A stretch of 64,000 nucleotides of DNA from Endozoicomonas sp. OPT23 (GTDB taxonomy: Bacteria > Pseudomonadota > Gammaproteobacteria > Pseudomonadales > Endozoicomonadaceae), in the NCBI RefSeq assembly GCF_009653635.1, contig NZ_PPFD01000001.1, positions 249,410-313,409 on the forward strand. Reading direction: 5' to 3'. Of the stretch, positions 43,234 through 51,730 are shown piece by piece. The translations under genes and the position numbers were made by a program. Under the pieces are notes generated by a model. It was given only the letters and a program-made list of their open reading frames with translations, did not search any database and was not told the DNA's origin. The stretch's first letter is position 1. The number at the start of each line of letters is the position of its first letter.

Positions 43234-43776
43234 TCAACGGTTAGGTAAGAATGTTATGTCTTTTTTATTTATGACAGTACTGTTACTTGGGATATCTTTA
43301 TTAATAAATGTCATGGCTCCGATATTAACATTGTCACCAATTTTAAGATTATTGGCTATTATGCAGCTATTTGTGCCAACAGTGACATTGTCACCTATTA
43401 CTATTTCCCCTTCACCGCTAAAACCGGAGAACCCGATAGTTGAGTTTTGCCGAATATAGAAATTTTTTCCTATTTTAGCTCTGTCACTAATGACGATGCC
43501 AGTCATATGCAATAGTTGTAAACCAATGTCTATGTTGGCACCTAACATAATTTCGATATTGTGTTTGGTGATAAGTCTTTTATTGATTCTTTTTGCGATA
43601 GAACGTTTTAAAGTATTGTTTGAGTTGTATAGTAGATAAGCTGCTCTAAACCAGAAAAGATAGTGGCACTGTCTTTTTCTTAAAACTTTCCTGATAACTT
43701 TTAACCAGCTAAATTTTTTATTATTGAGAACTTCTATGATTAAAAATTCTCTAAATGAACAGTGATTTTCTTGCAT
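43234..43776 (-). CDS. Left-handed beta-helix (serine O-acetyltransferase-like) acyltransferase
   Basis: A 180-residue hexapeptide-repeat enzyme with a helical N-terminus and repeats such as IGLQLLHMTGIVISDRAKIGKNF, IGDNVTVGTNSCIIANNLKIGDNV and IGAMTFINKDIPSNSTV. It resembles CysE-type and colanic/WbbJ-type O-acetyltransferases. In this setting it most likely O-acetylates a surface sugar, not serine. The catalytic His appears as LLHMTGI. It is AT-rich. Confidence 0.82.
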   Translation of the reverse strand: MQENHCSFREFLIIEVLNNKKFSWLKVIRKVLRKRQCHYLFWFRAAYLLYNSNNTLKRSIAKRINKRLITKHNIEIMLGANIDIGLQLLHMTGIVISDRAKIGKNFYIRQNSTIGFSGFSGEGEIVIGDNVTVGTNSCIIANNLKIGDNVNIGAMTFINKDIPSNSTVINKKDITFLPNR

Positions 43777-43784
43777 GATTACAT

Positions 43785-44462
43785 CTAGATAATGTTATTG
43801 ATTTCATTTTGCAACAGATTTATTTTAGGGATAGCTATATCTTTATATGGATGATTGACCCAATCTCTTTCTAACCTATCTAAATCTTTTAAGAAGTGGT
43901 CTTTACCTTTTTTTGACCTATTCGATGAATCCAGGTCGATAACATAGGTTCCTTCTTGAGATTGTATAAAATTGGCTGTTTTCGTATCACCATGAATTAT
44001 GTGATGAGAATACATTTTCTTTAGAGCGCTTATTATACCGTCAACAAAGTTACTGGTTTCTTTCTCAGAAAAGCGCTCAGGGTAGTCGATGAAGTTTTGT
44101 CCTGTTTGCCCTTGAATAAACTCAGTAATAACATAGCTTTCAATACATAATGGTCCAGATTTTTTTAAGATCAATGCAAGCGGTTTGGGCGTGCGAACAT
44201 TGATTTCCTCAAGTAGCTTTGCGCTATTCCAATAGTTTTCTGCTCTTGATATGTGCAGGCTTCGCAATATGCAGTGTCCATAGCCCTTAAATTTATAGTT
44301 TTTGATGATAACATCAAGCTGACTGCATTCGTCAGTGGCAAGAAAAATGTCTGCTGACCTGTCATCTTTAACGATTTTGGCATGATCCAGTAGAGACTGA
44401 AAATTGAAACCTTCAATTTCAGGAGCGACTTGCATATATACGAGCTTTGAAGGGAATGGCAT
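43785..44462 (-). CDS. LPS kinase-like protein
   Basis: A 225-residue kinase-fold protein. The catalytic loop is HHIIHGDTKTANFIQ and the metal Asp lies in GTYVIDLDSSNRSKKGKDHFLKDLDRL. The N-lobe contains the VIIKNYKFKGYGHCILRSL segment with the likely ATP Lys. It belongs to the broad WaaP/InaA/RIO-like family and probably phosphorylates a core sugar. It is one of four such proteins in this cluster. A CCGGAA sits before the ATG at 44462; a later ATG (residue 10) is possible. Confidence 0.7.
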   Translation of the reverse strand: MPFPSKLVYMQVAPEIEGFNFQSLLDHAKIVKDDRSADIFLATDECSQLDVIIKNYKFKGYGHCILRSLHISRAENYWNSAKLLEEINVRTPKPLALILKKSGPLCIESYVITEFIQGQTGQNFIDYPERFSEKETSNFVDGIISALKKMYSHHIIHGDTKTANFIQSQEGTYVIDLDSSNRSKKGKDHFLKDLDRLERDWVNHPYKDIAIPKINLLQNEINNII

Positions 44463-44495
44463 TTCCGGTAACTGCCTTTATAGTTAGATCCAATA

Positions 44496-45245
44496 TCATT
44501 TACTAAAAAAATTAATGATAGACTCGATGGTTTGTTTGTCTTTCAGGGACAGTTTGCTCGAGCTGGTATATATTTTGAAAAATCGTACTCGCTGAGTTTT
44601 TGAAAGGCACAACTTAGCCACTTTATCCAGACAGGCTAGATCTTTGATCTTTTTTCTACCTGCTATCGCTGACGGTAGAATCTCGCCTGCAGGGCAGTCG
44701 ATCAAAAAACATGAAGGTTTTTCTCCTTGTGTCACAAGTATGTTGCGCCACTTGTGGTCTGTATGAATAAAATTTTTACTATGCAAAGTTCGAGTTATGC
44801 CAGCTACTTGTTCAAGAACAGAACTCATCCACTTACCATCTTGAATTTTAGGCGACCCCTCATCCACCATCGTTTTAAGGTCTTTGGTATTTTTAACTTC
44901 TTCGGTAATCAGAACACCACGCGTCATCATCGTGAAGCTCTTTTCCTCACCATAGGCAATGACCTTTGCAGCAGGTATACCCAGTTTGTGAAAGAAAAGC
45001 ATATTCTCCCACTCAGCCCTGATTCTGCTTCTGCCTGCGTATCGTCTTAGCCCTTTACCAGCTTTGGTGTAACGCTTCACATAGTAACCAATACCATCTA
45101 TTTCAATTCTGTGTACGTTACTAAGTTTGTCGGAGGAAACTTCCTTTCCAGATAGGGAAAATACGCTGTCCAGACTGGAAAAAGCTTTCCGAGCCGCAGC
45201 AGACTGACAGGCATCGGTGATAGTCCAGGAGGATGAATTCAACAT
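44496..45245 (-). CDS. InaA/WaaP-like LPS core kinase
   Basis: A 249-residue kinase-fold protein resembling the kinase encoded next to waaP in Pseudomonas. It has IGYYVKRYTKAGKGLRRYAGRSRIRAEWENMLFFHKLGIPAAKVIAYGE in the N-lobe (Lys in VKRY), catalytic loop KNFIHTDHKWRNILVT (about 158-173; HTDHxxxN) and metal Asp in FLIDCPAGEI. Likely role: phosphorylation of inner-core heptose, which stabilises the outer membrane through divalent cations. It lies 33 bp downstream of waaP. Confidence 0.82.
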   Translation of the reverse strand: MLNSSSWTITDACQSAAARKAFSSLDSVFSLSGKEVSSDKLSNVHRIEIDGIGYYVKRYTKAGKGLRRYAGRSRIRAEWENMLFFHKLGIPAAKVIAYGEEKSFTMMTRGVLITEEVKNTKDLKTMVDEGSPKIQDGKWMSSVLEQVAGITRTLHSKNFIHTDHKWRNILVTQGEKPSCFLIDCPAGEILPSAIAGRKKIKDLACLDKVAKLCLSKTQRVRFFKIYTSSSKLSLKDKQTIESIINFFSK

Positions 45246-45278
45246 AAATATTAATGCTTAAGTCAGACCTTTAGAAAC

Positions 45279-46088
45279 TCAGTAGTTAGGGTGACCAGCT
45301 TTTCGCTCCATTCTTCTATAAAGTTTGTGTGCTTTGTGCTCAATGGCAGAAAGAATAGTTTTGTAGCTTGATAGAGCTTCGCGTAAAGGTAGCCCTGAAT
45401 ATATTTTCAGGAAACGCAAAATATCCCTGCTGGTAAATCCGTAGTCCATCGCAGAGAAGTACAGTCCAGACAGATCTTTCAAGCGCCAGCGTTCAGGCAG
45501 ATTCTGATGAATCATTGCTCGATGTAAATCAATCATATAAAACTGAATGGGCTTATTATCCGGAAAGCCCTCTTTTGGCATCATAAAATGACAAAGATAA
45601 TAATCCCGATGATTCATACCATTGTCATGCATCACTTTACTGATTTCGGCAAGCTTTTGAACAATAGCCCATTTCAGTTTTACAGACGGTGGGTTTTCCT
45701 TCCAGGTTTCACAGAAGTCTTCCAGAGTAATCATATTCTCCAGCTCTTCTGTGATAAGGAATGAACGCTGTTTTGCAGGGTTAAAACCTGCTTCTCCAAA
45801 GCCAACCGTTGTCATGGTTTCTACACCGATAGACTTTAGCTTTGTCAGAGCTTCCCACTCATCCCGAGCACCAAGCACCGGCCTTCTGAGTCTTAGGATA
45901 CTTTCCAGAATCTCTTTCCAGCCCACGCCCATGTGAACTTTGGCAAAGTATCCCTTACCGTTAAATTCGAAGCGGAAGGTTCTTCTGGCTTCCAGCTCTC
46001 TGAATACTTCACCGTCCATAGTTTCGAGAAAGGCCTGAACGTCTTTCCCTTGCCAGGCCTGTTTAAAATCGTCTCTCAGGTAAAGCAT
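45279..46088 (-). CDS. waaP: LPS core heptose(I) kinase
   Basis: Phosphorylates heptose I of the LPS inner core. The 269-residue protein begins MLYLRDDFKQAWQGKDVQAFLETMDGEVFRELEARRTFRFEFNGKGYFAKVHMGVGWKEI (ATP Lys in FAKVH). It has catalytic loop GMNHRDYYLCHFMM at about 156-169 with the HRD motif, and FYMIDLHRAMIH as metal-binding segment. It starts directly after the waaG stop codon (TGA-ATG). Gene order waaF-waaC-waaG-waaP is the Pseudomonas order. Confidence 0.95.
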   Translation of the reverse strand: MLYLRDDFKQAWQGKDVQAFLETMDGEVFRELEARRTFRFEFNGKGYFAKVHMGVGWKEILESILRLRRPVLGARDEWEALTKLKSIGVETMTTVGFGEAGFNPAKQRSFLITEELENMITLEDFCETWKENPPSVKLKWAIVQKLAEISKVMHDNGMNHRDYYLCHFMMPKEGFPDNKPIQFYMIDLHRAMIHQNLPERWRLKDLSGLYFSAMDYGFTSRDILRFLKIYSGLPLREALSSYKTILSAIEHKAHKLYRRMERKAGHPNY

Positions 46089-47228
46089 TCAGTGGGCTCC
46101 AGCCGCTGCTTTTTTCTCTGCCATCGTCATTATGATGTCGGCTGCTTTTTCGGGCATGCTGTAAAGGTCAGTTTTTTTACTGAAGCGTACAGCGTTACCC
46201 TGCCAGAGCTGCTGTTGTGATGTTCCAAGCATTTCATCCAGTAGCTGATTCAACCGTTGTTGCTTGAAAGGTGATTCCACTACATAGCCAGCTTCGGCAT
46301 CGAGAATATAGTGCGCAAAACCACAGACATCCGTTGTCAGAACAGGAAGGCCAGACACCAAAGCTTCCAGTAAAACTGTGCCGGTGTTTTCGTTGTAGGC
46401 AGGGTGAATCAACAGATCAGCACCGAGAAGAAAACGAGGTACATCACTGCGGCCCGCAAGAAACTGTATTCGGTCATGAACGCCTTTCTGTTTAGCCAGA
46501 CCTTCAAAGGGTTTCTGTTTGTCCTGACCAATAATAAAGAACCGGGTTTTACTCTTCAGTGACTCGGGTAGAGAGGCAATAGCTTCGATAGCACGATCCA
46601 GCCCTTTGGTTTTAAAACCGGAACCAACCATGAGAACCAGCTTTTCGTCGTCTGCCAGTTTGAACTCTTTACGAAGCTCTCTGCGAATTACGTCTGCATT
46701 CTCCGGGCGACAGCAGTCTTTTGAAATACCCGGTGGCAGAAGAACAATACGTTCATCTGGTGTCTGATAATGCTGCTGAAAAACAGGCTTTTGCAGTGGA
46801 GAAATCAGCAAAGACAGGGTGTGACTCTCTTTCGAAAAAACTGCCTGCTCAAAAGCTCGATACTGTTTATAGCGAGAAGTCAGGCGATACCACCAACCTT
46901 TGCCCAGAGCCTTATCCTGATAACAAGTGTCTGCCGCATAATAAACATCCAGCCCTGCCATCTTGTTAAACCCAGCCAGCAAAGTGTCAGGTTCACTCTT
47001 CATATCTGCCTGAATACGGTTCTGGAAGTTCAGCATCTTGGCATGGTTGGACGCACCACTGGAACGCAGAAACTTGATGTCAAAGCCTTCCGGCTTATCA
47101 CCCTGCCAACTGGTGGTGTAAACCCTGATTTCATGCCCTTGCTTCTGACATTCCAGAGCAATTCTCATGAAGTCTCTCTGCAGACCACCAAAGGGGAAAT
47201 ATTTATAGAGCGCAAAGGCTATGGTCAT
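46089..47228 (-). CDS. waaG: LPS core glucosyltransferase WaaG
   Basis: A GT4-family enzyme adding the first hexose to heptose II of the core. The 379-residue protein starts TIAFALYKYFPFGGLQRDFMRIALECQKQGH, a WaaG hallmark. It contains YYAADTCYQDKALGKG and VLMVGSGFKTKGLDRAIEAIASLP, plus the E-x7-E motif in NENTGTVLLEALVSGLPVLTTDVCG. It overlaps waaC by four bases. The acceptor-sugar identity (glucose versus galactosamine) cannot be settled here. Confidence 0.94.
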   Translation of the reverse strand: MTIAFALYKYFPFGGLQRDFMRIALECQKQGHEIRVYTTSWQGDKPEGFDIKFLRSSGASNHAKMLNFQNRIQADMKSEPDTLLAGFNKMAGLDVYYAADTCYQDKALGKGWWYRLTSRYKQYRAFEQAVFSKESHTLSLLISPLQKPVFQQHYQTPDERIVLLPPGISKDCCRPENADVIRRELRKEFKLADDEKLVLMVGSGFKTKGLDRAIEAIASLPESLKSKTRFFIIGQDKQKPFEGLAKQKGVHDRIQFLAGRSDVPRFLLGADLLIHPAYNENTGTVLLEALVSGLPVLTTDVCGFAHYILDAEAGYVVESPFKQQRLNQLLDEMLGTSQQQLWQGNAVRFSKKTDLYSMPEKAADIIMTMAEKKAAAGAH

Positions 47229-48241
47229 ACTGCTTCCTCGACCGGCTTGCGCAGAATCTGTTCCAGTGTCTGCCAGACATAGTCAGGGGTCATGGGTGTA
47301 AATATGTCCGGATCTGCTTTGGGAATATCGACTTTCGGGCAGTCTTTTACCGTCAGGTGAATCTGGGAGTTGCCATAGGCGCCTACCAGGTCAGGACTGG
47401 TTGGGCCGTAAAGGGAAACCGAGGGTGTTTCCAGAGCGGCAGTAAGATGCCCAAGGCCAGTATCAACTGCTACGGCTGCTTCGGCATTGGCAATAACACC
47501 GGCAACACCAGCAAGACTCAACCTTGGCAGAACTTCAATATTGTCAGAGAACTTGGCAATGCAGTTTGCTCGCTCTTTTTCTTTTTCACTGCCCCATGGA
47601 ATTACCACATGGTAACCAGCCGCTTCTACTCTTTTTGCCAGCTGACACCAGTAAGCTTCAGGCCAGTGCTTGGTTGCCCAGGTGGTACCGTGAATAAAAA
47701 CGACATAAGGCGTTTTATCAATCAGGTCACTGTCGAATCTTGTTCGATCAAGTTGAAACTGACCTGTATGTTCTGGCAGTTCGTAGCCCAGGGATTTTGC
47801 GAACAGTTGACGTACACGCTCAACCGCGTGCTGACCCCATGCGACTTCCTGAGGATGATCGTAAAAACGTGAAGCCGCCGGTTCTCTGGCAGAATTTTTG
47901 TTTAATCCAAACTTTGGACCTTTCGCCATACGAGTGATCAGGGCACTTTTAATCAAGCCTTGAGCATCGATAACTGCATCATATTCTCTGGTTTTAAGGT
48001 CTTTTCTGTATCGACGCCATTCACCAGAACGGATGGTCTTGAAAATAGATTTACGCCAGCGACGTACCGCAACCGGGATAACCTTATCCACTGCCGGATG
48101 CCAACGGGGTACTTCAGCAAACCCTTCTTCCACCACCCAGTCAAACTTGATACCTGGAATCGCTCTGGCAGCATCGGTCAGAGCGGGCAGAGTGTGAATC
48201 ACATCGCCCATGGAGGTGGTTTTTACAATCAGAACCTTCAA
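47225..48241 (-). CDS. waaC: LPS heptosyltransferase I
   Basis: Transfers the first L-glycero-D-manno-heptose from the ADP-heptose donor to Kdo. The 338-residue GT9 protein has KVLIVKTTSMGDVIHTLPALTDA, FDWVVEEGFAEVPRWHPAVDKVIPV, VVFIHGTTWATKHWPEAYWCQL and VDTGLGHLTAALETPSVSLYGPT, all typical for WaaC. It overlaps waaF by four bases (ATGA-type) and waaG by four bases. Confidence 0.96.
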   Translation of the reverse strand: MKVLIVKTTSMGDVIHTLPALTDAARAIPGIKFDWVVEEGFAEVPRWHPAVDKVIPVAVRRWRKSIFKTIRSGEWRRYRKDLKTREYDAVIDAQGLIKSALITRMAKGPKFGLNKNSAREPAASRFYDHPQEVAWGQHAVERVRQLFAKSLGYELPEHTGQFQLDRTRFDSDLIDKTPYVVFIHGTTWATKHWPEAYWCQLAKRVEAAGYHVVIPWGSEKEKERANCIAKFSDNIEVLPRLSLAGVAGVIANAEAAVAVDTGLGHLTAALETPSVSLYGPTSPDLVGAYGNSQIHLTVKDCPKVDIPKADPDIFTPMTPDYVWQTLEQILRKPVEEAV

Positions 48242-49308
48242 GCTCTTACCTCCAGAGGCTGCTCACTGGTTAAACGACCAATGGCATCTATAACCATATG
48301 AGGACCAAGCTTGTTCATACAGTCCATATGACCAAGTGGACACTGTCGTTCAAAGCAGGGGCTGCATTCGAGTCCCAGCCAGAGCGTTTCACTGTTTTTA
48401 TTCATTGGTGGTGTATGCGCCGCTGTGGTTGAGCCATAAACGGCAACCAGTGGGCGGGACAGGGCGGCAGCAATATGCATCAGCCCCGAATCATTGCTAA
48501 CGACAGAACTGGCTCTGGACAAGAGGTCTACAGCATCGGCAAGGGATGTCTGCCCAGCCAGATTGAAACACTGCTGTTGCAGCTGGTCTGGTAGAAAGGC
48601 CTGAATCTCGCTGGTGACCGGACGGTCTTTCTCTGAACCGAATAACCAGACCTGCCAGCCCTTTTCTGCCATGGTACGGGCAACTTCACCGTAGTAACCG
48701 GCCGGCCATTGTTTGGATGGGCCAAACTCGGCACCGGGGCATAAAGCTAGTACTGGAGCTTCTGTACTAAGGCTGTATTTTTTCAGAACAGAGCTGACCA
48801 GAGCTTCATCAACTTCCAGAGCAGGAGCTGGCAGTGGCTCAGGAAGCTCAGATCCGTCAGGGTAGGCAAGAGCAATAAAACGCTCCACCATTAACGGGTA
48901 CTTCTCTTTATCCAGAACTCTCAGGTCATTGAGTAGACCGTAGCGCATTTCACCGCGCCAGCCGGTGCGAACGGGAATACCAGCCAGAAAAGGGACCAGT
49001 GCTGACTTTAAAGAATTAGGTAGCAGGATGGCCTGATCATAACCTTCTGCCTTGAGGTTCCGGGCGATCTGTCTGCGAATGCCCAGGTCAAGCTTGCCGT
49101 GGCCTACAGGCATATCGATGCCCTGACGAACTTCTGGTATACGGTCAATGATTGGGCGGCTCCAGCCGGGAGCAAGAACATCAATGACCGCATCAGGGTT
49201 TTGCTGTTTGATGGCGATGAACAGCGTCTGCGCCATCACCATGTCCCCTACCCAAGAAGGGCCGACAATCAGATACTTCACTTTACCACTGGCTACTGTT
49301 TCTGGCAT
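48238..49308 (-). CDS. waaF: LPS heptosyltransferase II
   Basis: Adds the second core heptose. It is a 356-residue GT9 protein with VKYLIVGPSWVGDMVMAQTLF, DVLAPGWSRPIIDRIPEV, YDQAILLPNSLKSALVPFLAGIPVRTGWRGEMRYG, LCPGAEFGPSKQWPAGYYG and VVSNDSGLMHIAAALSRPLVAVYGST. It is the first gene of the LPS string. In P. aeruginosa ilvE lies immediately upstream; here ~14 kb separates them. The first ~8 residues are poorly conserved, so the true start may be a few codons later. Confidence 0.96.
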   Translation of the reverse strand: MPETVASGKVKYLIVGPSWVGDMVMAQTLFIAIKQQNPDAVIDVLAPGWSRPIIDRIPEVRQGIDMPVGHGKLDLGIRRQIARNLKAEGYDQAILLPNSLKSALVPFLAGIPVRTGWRGEMRYGLLNDLRVLDKEKYPLMVERFIALAYPDGSELPEPLPAPALEVDEALVSSVLKKYSLSTEAPVLALCPGAEFGPSKQWPAGYYGEVARTMAEKGWQVWLFGSEKDRPVTSEIQAFLPDQLQQQCFNLAGQTSLADAVDLLSRASSVVSNDSGLMHIAAALSRPLVAVYGSTTAAHTPPMNKNSETLWLGLECSPCFERQCPLGHMDCMNKLGPHMVIDAIGRLTSEQPLEVRA

Positions 49309-49409
49309 TCGGGCACGCTACCGCCCTCAGTAGGGACCTGCCCAACCGAAGGAATAAACATTGTTTTTAGTGGGTACTGGCTGCCAGTACCCTGTTTTAG
49401 TAGTCAATT

Positions 49410-49475
49410 GGCGAATTCAAAGGTTATTTGTCTGCCGGAGACAGATCAATAACCGTGTAGATATTCGATCACGCA
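49410..49475 (+). repeat. Divergent copy of the dispersed repeat (copy F)
   Basis: GGCGAATTCAAAGG (about 49410) is followed by a hairpin GGTTATT...AATAACC enclosing TGTCT/AGACA. GATATTCGATCACG then matches the TTCGATTACG module of the family. The order and spacing agree with copy B; the hairpin sequence is diverged. Confidence 0.4.
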
Positions 49476-49652
49476 TGACCACATTTATAGGCTCAGTTCT
49501 GAACTGATACCAGTCGAAAATTAACCGGCGATTATACGCCAGTTATCAGGATAACCCTAACAGTAACAGTGGGAAGCCAAATAGTGGAAAACACTTGGTA
49601 AGAAAGAAATGCTGAAGAGTAATTGAACAATAGTACTTAGTTTTAATAATTT

Positions 49653-49680
49653 GGCAGAGAGAATGGGGATTCCCTCTGCC
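49653..49680 (-). terminator. Terminator of the sugar ABC operon
   Basis: GGCAGAG-A-GAAT and ATTC-C-CTCTGCC pair with a GGGG loop. It lies 25 bases past the ATPase stop codon and is followed on the minus strand by AAATTATTAAAAC. Confidence 0.75.
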
Positions 49681-49704
49681 AACAGGAGCTGATCTGATTT
49701 CTTG

Positions 49705-50823
49705 TTAGGCGCAGGCCTCCTCTTTTACCGGGGTTGAAAGAGCAACTTCCAGTCTACGATCATCTGCAGTAAACAAATGACATCGTGAAAGGTGGAAGCT
49801 GAACGTCATAGGTTCGCCTTTAACCAGTTCAAGGTCAGAATCGGCTTCGATGGTTACAGGTTGGCCATCAATATCGCTGTACACATAAGTAGTGCCGCCC
49901 AGCTGTTCAACCACATCAACATCCACAGTCAAAGAAATATCTGCTTCAGAACCGGAGAAGAAATGTTCTGGACGAATGCCGAGAGAGAGCTTGTCGCCCT
50001 CATTCACAGTGCGACCATCGCAGCTGAGAGACAGCTTTTGGCCATCATGAAGAAGAACGTTAACCTGCTCGCTGTTGGCTGAAAGTACGGTTACTGGCAG
50101 GAAGTTCATTTTTGGTGAACCGATGAAACCAGCAACAAACTTATTCACGGGCTGGTGATAAAGTTCCAGAGGCGTGCCCACCTGCTCAATGTTGCCGTCT
50201 CGAAGTACAACAATCTTGTCAGCCATGGTCATCGCTTCCACCTGGTCGTGGGTTACGTAGATCATGGTATTGCCCAGCTGCTCATGGAGCTTGGATATTT
50301 CGATGCGCATCTGCACACGCAGTTCAGCATCCAGGTTAGACAGGGGCTCATCGAACAGGAATATTTCCGGTTGGCGAACAATGGTTCGGCCAATGGCAAC
50401 ACGCTGTCGTTGACCACCAGAAAGCTCTTTAGGTTTGCGATCCAGTAGGTCACCCAATTTCAGGATGCGAGAGGCTTCAGAAACACGCTGCTCAATCAGG
50501 TCTTTGGGTTGCCCGGTTACTTCCAGACCAAAGCTCATGTTTTCAAGCACTGTCATGTGTGGATAAAGTGCATAGGATTGAAAAACCATGGCAATTTCAC
50601 GCTTGCTGGGCTGCCAGTTGGTAACCTGGTTGTTACCAATGTAAACCTCGCCTTCGGTCACTTCTTCCAGGCCGGCAATCATGCGCAGCAGAGTAGACTT
50701 GCCGCAACCGGAAGGGCCGACAAAGACGACGAATTCACCGTGTTTGATGTCCAGATCAACGCCGTGAATGGTTTCAACCTTGCCGTAGCGTTTTACAACT
50801 TTTTCTAACTTAACGTCAGCCAT
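49705..50823 (-). CDS. Sugar ABC transporter ATPase, MalK/UgpC family
   Basis: Energises uptake through the two permeases encoded upstream. The 372-residue protein has Walker A FVGPSGCGKSTLLRMIAG (about 33-50), Q-loop FQSYALYPHMTV, signature LSGGQRQRVAIGRTI, Walker B IFLFDEPLSNLDAELRVQMR and H-loop YVTHDQVEAM. A C-terminal TOBE-like regulatory domain follows (GIRPEHFFSG), typical for CUT1 systems. It is the last gene of the SBP-permease-permease-ATPase string. The sugar is unknown. Confidence 0.95.
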   Translation of the reverse strand: MADVKLEKVVKRYGKVETIHGVDLDIKHGEFVVFVGPSGCGKSTLLRMIAGLEEVTEGEVYIGNNQVTNWQPSKREIAMVFQSYALYPHMTVLENMSFGLEVTGQPKDLIEQRVSEASRILKLGDLLDRKPKELSGGQRQRVAIGRTIVRQPEIFLFDEPLSNLDAELRVQMRIEISKLHEQLGNTMIYVTHDQVEAMTMADKIVVLRDGNIEQVGTPLELYHQPVNKFVAGFIGSPKMNFLPVTVLSANSEQVNVLLHDGQKLSLSCDGRTVNEGDKLSLGIRPEHFFSGSEADISLTVDVDVVEQLGGTTYVYSDIDGQPVTIEADSDLELVKGEPMTFSFHLSRCHLFTADDRRLEVALSTPVKEEACA

Positions 50824-50890
50824 GACGGTTTCCTTATACTTAAAGTTCAGAAGAACTAAATCTTTGTCGTTTACTTCACAGCGCTGGCAT

Positions 50891-51727
50891 TTATTTAACC
50901 GCGCCAGAAGTTACGCCACCAATAAACTGTTTTTGCAGCAGAGCAAAAACGAACACAACCGGTGCCGCAGCGAGGAATGAGGCAGCCATGGCTCCACCCC
51001 AGTCGGAATTGTTTTCGTTGATATAACGAAGCAACAGGCCAGGTCCAACGGTACGGTTTTCTTCAGAGGTGATCAGTGTCATGGAGTAGAGCAGATCGTT
51101 CCAGGACCACATAAAGGCGTAGAGAGTTACCGTGATAAAAGCCGGGAAAGAGATCGGCATTACGATTCTATAAAAAATCTTGATGTTACTGGCGCCATCC
51201 ACCTTGGCTGCTTCAATCAGTTCGTTAGGAAGCTGTTTGAAGTAGCTGTACATCATGTAAGTGCTGACCGGCAGCGCAAAGACAATGTAGGAAATGGTGA
51301 GTCCCAATTTGGTATCGAGTAGGTTTACCGCTTGCAGCATGGGGTAGATGCTGATCAGCAAAACACCAAACGGGAACATCTGGGCAGACAGTATTAACAG
51401 CATCAAAGGCTTCTTCGCTGGATACTCAAACTTGGCAAAGCTGTATCCGGCCAGTGAAGCGAGAGCTGCATTTAACAGAGCTGACGAAGTAGATGTCAGT
51501 AGGCTGTTTTTAAGCTGCAGTAGCAGGTTACCTTCGCTGATAGCGGTTAAAAAATGCCCTAAATAAAAGTCGCTGGGGAACATGGTTGGTTCAAGCTGGT
51601 AAAGCTCGCCATTTCCCTTGAAAGCACTGCTTAAAGCCCAGTAAACAGGGAAAAACAGAAAAAATGCGATTAACAGCAGCAGAGCTATAAAGCCTGCCTT
51701 GGCCTGCCAGGAACGTAATTCAAACAT
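50891..51727 (-). CDS. Carbohydrate ABC transporter permease, MalG type
   Basis: A 278-residue inner-membrane protein with six predicted helices. The coupling loop that docks the ATPase is EAAKVDGASNIKIFYRIVMPISFPAF (EAA motif, about 187-212). It starts with a helix FIALLLLIAFFLFFPVYWALSSAFK. The C-terminus ends FALLQKQFIGGVTSGAVK, a CUT1 MalG hallmark. It lies 3 bp behind the MalF-type permease. Confidence 0.95.
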   Translation of the reverse strand: MFELRSWQAKAGFIALLLLIAFFLFFPVYWALSSAFKGNGELYQLEPTMFPSDFYLGHFLTAISEGNLLLQLKNSLLTSTSSALLNAALASLAGYSFAKFEYPAKKPLMLLILSAQMFPFGVLLISIYPMLQAVNLLDTKLGLTISYIVFALPVSTYMMYSYFKQLPNELIEAAKVDGASNIKIFYRIVMPISFPAFITVTLYAFMWSWNDLLYSMTLITSEENRTVGPGLLLRYINENNSDWGGAMAASFLAAAPVVFVFALLQKQFIGGVTSGAVK

Positions 51728-51730
51728 GGC

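Larger units (their letters stand above)
49309..49704. other. Intergenic region between waaF and the sugar transporter operon
   Basis: No gene is supported. It holds a 9-bp inverted repeat GGGTACTGG-CTG-CCAGTACCC (49372-49392), a divergent repeat copy (49410-49475), the presumed waaF promoter and, at its right end, the terminator of the ABC operon. Confidence 0.6.
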
